From assembly GCF_023370075.1 (NCBI RefSeq), contig NZ_CP097149.1, positions 2,168,001 to 2,232,000 on the forward strand: a DNA stretch of 64,000 nucleotides. Reading direction: 5' to 3'. Of the stretch, positions 61,715 through 64,000 are shown piece by piece. The notes beneath the pieces are model-generated. The model saw only the letters and a list, made by a program, of their open reading frames with translations, had not been told where the DNA came from and made no database searches. The position numbers and the translations under genes are program-made. Source of the DNA: Deinococcus sp. QL22. GTDB lineage: Bacteria > Deinococcota > Deinococci > Deinococcales > Deinococcaceae. Position 1 is the stretch's first letter; each line of letters starts with the position of its first letter.

Positions 61715-61978
61715 ATGCGACTCGTTCAGTTACGCAGTGGAATCCAGTTGGTCGGCATCGTGGGGGAGCCGAGCCAACCTGCGTGCTGCACTGAGCGCTA
61801 TATCGAACCAGCGCGCTGGTTCTTTCAGGCGAGACAAGAGGTGGAAATCTGGACGCTGGCCGATGGGCGGCAGATCCGGGCCAGTCGGGTGCGCCCCACC
61901 GATGAGTGGATGGACTGGACGCTCCGCTGGCAGTCGAAGGAACAGCAGCTCAAGCGCCTCATCCAGAAGGGCGTGTAG
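61715..61978 (+). CDS. Small protein of unknown function in the phage-like region
   Basis: 87 residues from ATG 61715 (GTG 61712 is possible): MRLVQLRSGIQLVGIVGE then FFQARQEVEIWTLADGRQIRASRV, a small beta-rich fold, and a basic helix QSKEQQLKRLIQK. No family recognised. Read alone on the plus strand between hairpin repeats. Confidence 0.55.
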   Translation: MRLVQLRSGIQLVGIVGEPSQPACCTERYIEPARWFFQARQEVEIWTLADGRQIRASRVRPTDEWMDWTLRWQSKEQQLKRLIQKGV

Positions 61979-62183
61979 GGAACGTTTGAAGGGATCGCCC
62001 AGCTTGCCGGGAGCGTGGGCAGGTGGAGAGGGGGGGGTTAAGTCAGGCTGAGATCCATGTGCGGTTCGAGCTTCAAGGCCGCCCCTCCCCAGCACGAGGC
62101 GTTCCCAAAGAAAGAGGGAGACCGGAACTGCTGGAGGCTCGCTTGATCCCAGAGGTGAACTGCCTGTCTTGATCTAACGGGCC

Positions 62184-62201
62184 TGTCACTGGGCTGTCAG
62201 A
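62184..62201 (+). promoter_or_regulatory. Direct-repeat promoter motif upstream of small membrane gene B
   Basis: TGTCACTGGGCTGTCAGA, one base different from the motif at 60327-60345 over the shared part. Both lie about 25-40 bases before their start codons. Confidence 0.55.
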
Positions 62202-62224
62202 AGGATCGGCCTATCGTCAACAGC

Positions 62225-62479
62225 ATGGATCAGCAGTGGAATGCCGTAACGCTTCAAGACTGGGATGACGTAGAGACCTTCGCTGTCAAGCAGCCAGTGA
62301 CCTCTGAAGTGGCCCTCACCCGCGAGCGGATGGAGCATGGGCTTTGGTCGATCCCCGAAGAGACCGTTCCGCTGCCCAAGTATCTCTCGTCCCCGGTTGT
62401 TTGGGCGGGGTTCTGGGGGTTAATGGCCGGGGTGGGGTTGCTGGTGACAGCGCTGCCTCTGTGGGGCGTCTTGCACTGA
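62225..62479 (+). CDS. Small tail-anchored membrane protein, phage-region paralogue B
   Basis: 84 residues: MDQQWNAVTLQDWDDVETF, EVALTRERMEHGLWSIPEETVPLPKYLSSPVVWAGFWGLM and a C-terminal helix. It shares LQDWDDV, ALTRxRxEH, PEExxPLPKxLSSPV with paralogue A. Same strand and same promoter motif. Function unknown. Confidence 0.7.
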   Translation: MDQQWNAVTLQDWDDVETFAVKQPVTSEVALTRERMEHGLWSIPEETVPLPKYLSSPVVWAGFWGLMAGVGLLVTALPLWGVLH

Positions 62480-62567
62480 GTCGCTTCTTCTCGTTGTCGG
62501 AGGCCTCTGCTGAGACATGAGCCGCCGCCCAGCTTGCCAGAAGCGTGGGCGGGAGCAGGAGTGAGGC

Positions 62568-62726
62568 TTAGCGGGTCGGACGCGGGTAGACGGCCCCAGA
62601 GATCGGGCGGGTGCTGGCCGTGGTGGTGGTGGTGTTTCCGGTGGGCGGTTTGAATGTTTCCTTGTACGCCACGTTGGTCAGGCCCGCCGTAAACGCCTCA
62701 GCATTTGCCAGAGTGGGGACGGGCAT
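62568..62726 (-). CDS. Small phage protein (52 aa)
   Basis: MPVPTLANAEAFTAGLTNVA continues with YKETFKPPTGN, five Thr, and STRPISGAVYPRPTR before TAA. The start lies one base after the stop of the upstream structural gene, so it is part of that operon. Low-complexity C-terminus; likely a minor structural or hypothetical phage protein. Confidence 0.55.
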   Translation of the reverse strand: MPVPTLANAEAFTAGLTNVAYKETFKPPTGNTTTTTASTRPISGAVYPRPTR

Positions 62727-62727
62727 C

Positions 62728-63591
62728 TCACTGCCTCGCAATCAGGACGCGGAGCGTTCCTGGGCCCGCACCTACGGTTGGGAGATACAGCCGGGTCTGC
62801 CCATCTACCGTGATGGCCTGGTCAATCCCCACGACGGAATCATTAGGCCGGAAGCACTGCACATGCCGCAGCACGCCGCCCAGACCGTTGGAAGTCGTGA
62901 TTGGCCCCGCTGGAAACCCCACATTGCCGTCCCCACTGCTCAGGGTGGCGATGTTATCTCCTGATGTGAGTGCGGTGGTGGCATATGTTCCTAAGAACGC
63001 CAATGCGTCCTCGCCATACTCGCCCGTCGTCCAGTTCCGGCAGAGGTTGCGTGCGCCGTTGGCAAAACCCACATTGCCTGCCGTGCTGAACTGATGACTG
63101 GTCAGGTCATCACTGTAGGTGTTGGTAATCTGCCTGCGCCGCTCGACCCCATGCCACAACCCTGCATTGGTGAACGCAAACCCGTACTCACTGACCGTGA
63201 CGTGGGCCTGACCAGCATTGAACTGTCCAAAAGAGCCGCCGTTGCGCCGTCCTGCCCCAGTCATGACCCCCGTGGACGTGCTGACGCTCTGAGCGGTGGT
63301 GCTGTAAAAAAGGGGGATGAGTACGGAACCGGCGGCCCACGCCATTTCTACCGTAACAACCCAGCGGTTCGTTAGCCCCGCGAGCGGCATCAGGTAGCTG
63401 GCGATACCCGCGCTGGTGCTGACTGCGGGGGTCGTGTCCCACTTGGGGTTTGCTGCGGTGCCCGTACCGATGGCAGCGGCGTTGGCCCACTGGATTTCCC
63501 AGCCTTTAGCGATCAGGAGCTCATGCAGCTTGGACATGATCAGGGCGGCACTCGACGCATTGTTGGGGAATGAGAAAGAACTAGCAGCCAT
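62728..63591 (-). CDS. Phage structural (tail-associated) protein
   Basis: 287 residues, MAASSFSFPNNASSAALIMSKLHELLIAKGWEIQWANAAAIGTG. The fold is beta-rich, Gly/Ala/Thr-rich, with single Cys residues; the layout resembles phage tail or base-plate proteins that begin with a short-helix region for particle assembly. It directly follows the next gene (stop and start adjacent at 63592/63591). No named family. Confidence 0.65.
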   Translation of the reverse strand: MAASSFSFPNNASSAALIMSKLHELLIAKGWEIQWANAAAIGTGTAANPKWDTTPAVSTSAGIASYLMPLAGLTNRWVVTVEMAWAAGSVLIPLFYSTTAQSVSTSTGVMTGAGRRNGGSFGQFNAGQAHVTVSEYGFAFTNAGLWHGVERRRQITNTYSDDLTSHQFSTAGNVGFANGARNLCRNWTTGEYGEDALAFLGTYATTALTSGDNIATLSSGDGNVGFPAGPITTSNGLGGVLRHVQCFRPNDSVVGIDQAITVDGQTRLYLPTVGAGPGTLRVLIARQ

Positions 63592-64000
63592 TTAAGCCTC
63601 CAGGGGCAGGTAAGTGAGCGTGACAGTGATGGCTTGCGCCGCGCCAGAGAGATTGGTGAGGCGCAGCGGAATCACGCCGTCAGGAGGTGTTTTGCCGTCC
63701 CACCCGCTGACCGCCTGATCCCAGACGCCCAGCGTGCCGATGACTTCTGCCACTACGCCAGAGCCAGGGGCAGGATCGGTGGTCTGGTCGCGGCTGGCAT
63801 CTGCGGTGCGGCTGGCAGTGTCCCGGTAGATCCGGAGCCAGCCCGCCCCTGACAACGTGACCTGGTAGAGCGCGTAGCCCTTGGCGAGCGGCACGGTGAG
63901 CAGTTCAGTAACGTTGTTGGCCAGCTGGGAGCTGGTCACGGTGGCCGTGAGGCGGGTGGCTGCGGAGCCGCCAGAGGTCGTTCCCCATCCGAACGCGTAA
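63592..64000 (-). CDS. Phage structural protein, C-terminal part (start outside window)
   Basis: The frame is open to the right edge (YAFGWGTTSGG then SAATRLTATVTSSQLANNV), so the start is outside. About 136 visible residues, beta-rich, including LYQVTLSGAGWLRIYRDTASRTADASR and LRLTNLSGAAQAITVTLTYLPLEA, a pattern common in small phage tail proteins that sit above the tail-fibre gene. It is co-transcribed with the gene that follows. Confidence 0.65.
   Translation of the reverse strand, partial: YAFGWGTTSGGSAATRLTATVTSSQLANNVTELLTVPLAKGYALYQVTLSGAGWLRIYRDTASRTADASRDQTTDPAPGSGVVAEVIGTLGVWDQAVSGWDGKTPPDGVIPLRLTNLSGAAQAITVTLTYLPLEA

Larger units (their letters stand above)
60239..62553. repeat. 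P-family hairpin repeats, five copies in the phage-like region
   Basis: Copies near 60239-60265, 60685-60713, 61636-61662, 61996-62023 and 62524-62553 share CCGCCCAGC..CCGG...GCGTGGGCGG, pairing CCGCCC with GGGCGG. One lies between almost every pair of genes here, and three follow CTCCTGTCGGCC or similar. They probably act as terminators isolating each gene. They differ from the T1, T2 and R families to the left. Confidence 0.6.

Noticed and set aside
55321..64000. Tailocin or contractile injection system
   Set aside because: No sheath, tube or AAA+ ATPase gene is visible; the content (lysis genes, structural proteins, tail-spike-like protein) is explained by a prophage segment.

Overview
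The window looks like a Deinococcus chromosome (Deinococcota). The reasons are its high GC content, many leaderless-looking promoters, dense intergenic repeats, Thermus/Deinococcus-style pseudopilins, Skp/OmpH-like proteins, DUF11 surface lipoproteins, and an operator that matches the Thermus PaaR consensus. The species is not identified.

Region 1 (1-22.5 kb) is ordinary core genome: an M3 oligopeptidase (cut by the window edge), SppA, a globin fusion, a c-type cytochrome, an outer-membrane-like protein, etfBA, a secreted phospholipase A2, upp plus a TetR regulator, two OmpH-like proteins, a CBS-ACT protein, tRNA-Lys, ffh, and a thiolase / YciI / 3-hydroxyacyl-CoA dehydrogenase group. An IS5-type element (1200-2034) sits just downstream of sppA. 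The AhpD-like gene and the thiolase gene face outward-reading copies of one operator-promoter block, so they should be co-regulated. ETF, thiolase and dehydrogenase together suggest acyl-CoA (beta-oxidation or phenylacetate-type) catabolism.

Region 2 (22.5-55 kb) is an accessory, repeat-rich mosaic. It holds type IV pilins (two in a near-identical tandem copy that differ in one short segment), a four-gene overlapping pseudopilin operon (ComZ/PilX type), large DUF11 and Ig-like surface lipoproteins, a three-GAF histidine kinase with three Rcp1-like response regulators, an S41 protease homologue lacking its catalytic lysine, and an intact IS630 element. Among these are families of very small genes present in several copies: a duplicated cassette of three small proteins (loci at 22.9-24.6 and 41.9-42.7 kb), five tiny proline-rich peptides beginning MPK(D/E)KP or similar under a shared leader, a pair of 36-52 residue membrane proteins, and an acidic small protein with one near-intact and several decayed copies. 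Structured, terminator-ended RNA-like elements and at least three families of hairpin repeats are shared between these loci.

Region 3 (55.3-64 kb) is part of a prophage or phage-derived tail/lysis cluster read on the minus strand: structural proteins, a beta-helix-like tail protein, an M23 endolysin, several holin-like membrane proteins, and interspersed plus-strand single genes with paired promoter motifs. It runs off the right edge; no integrase or attachment site is visible.
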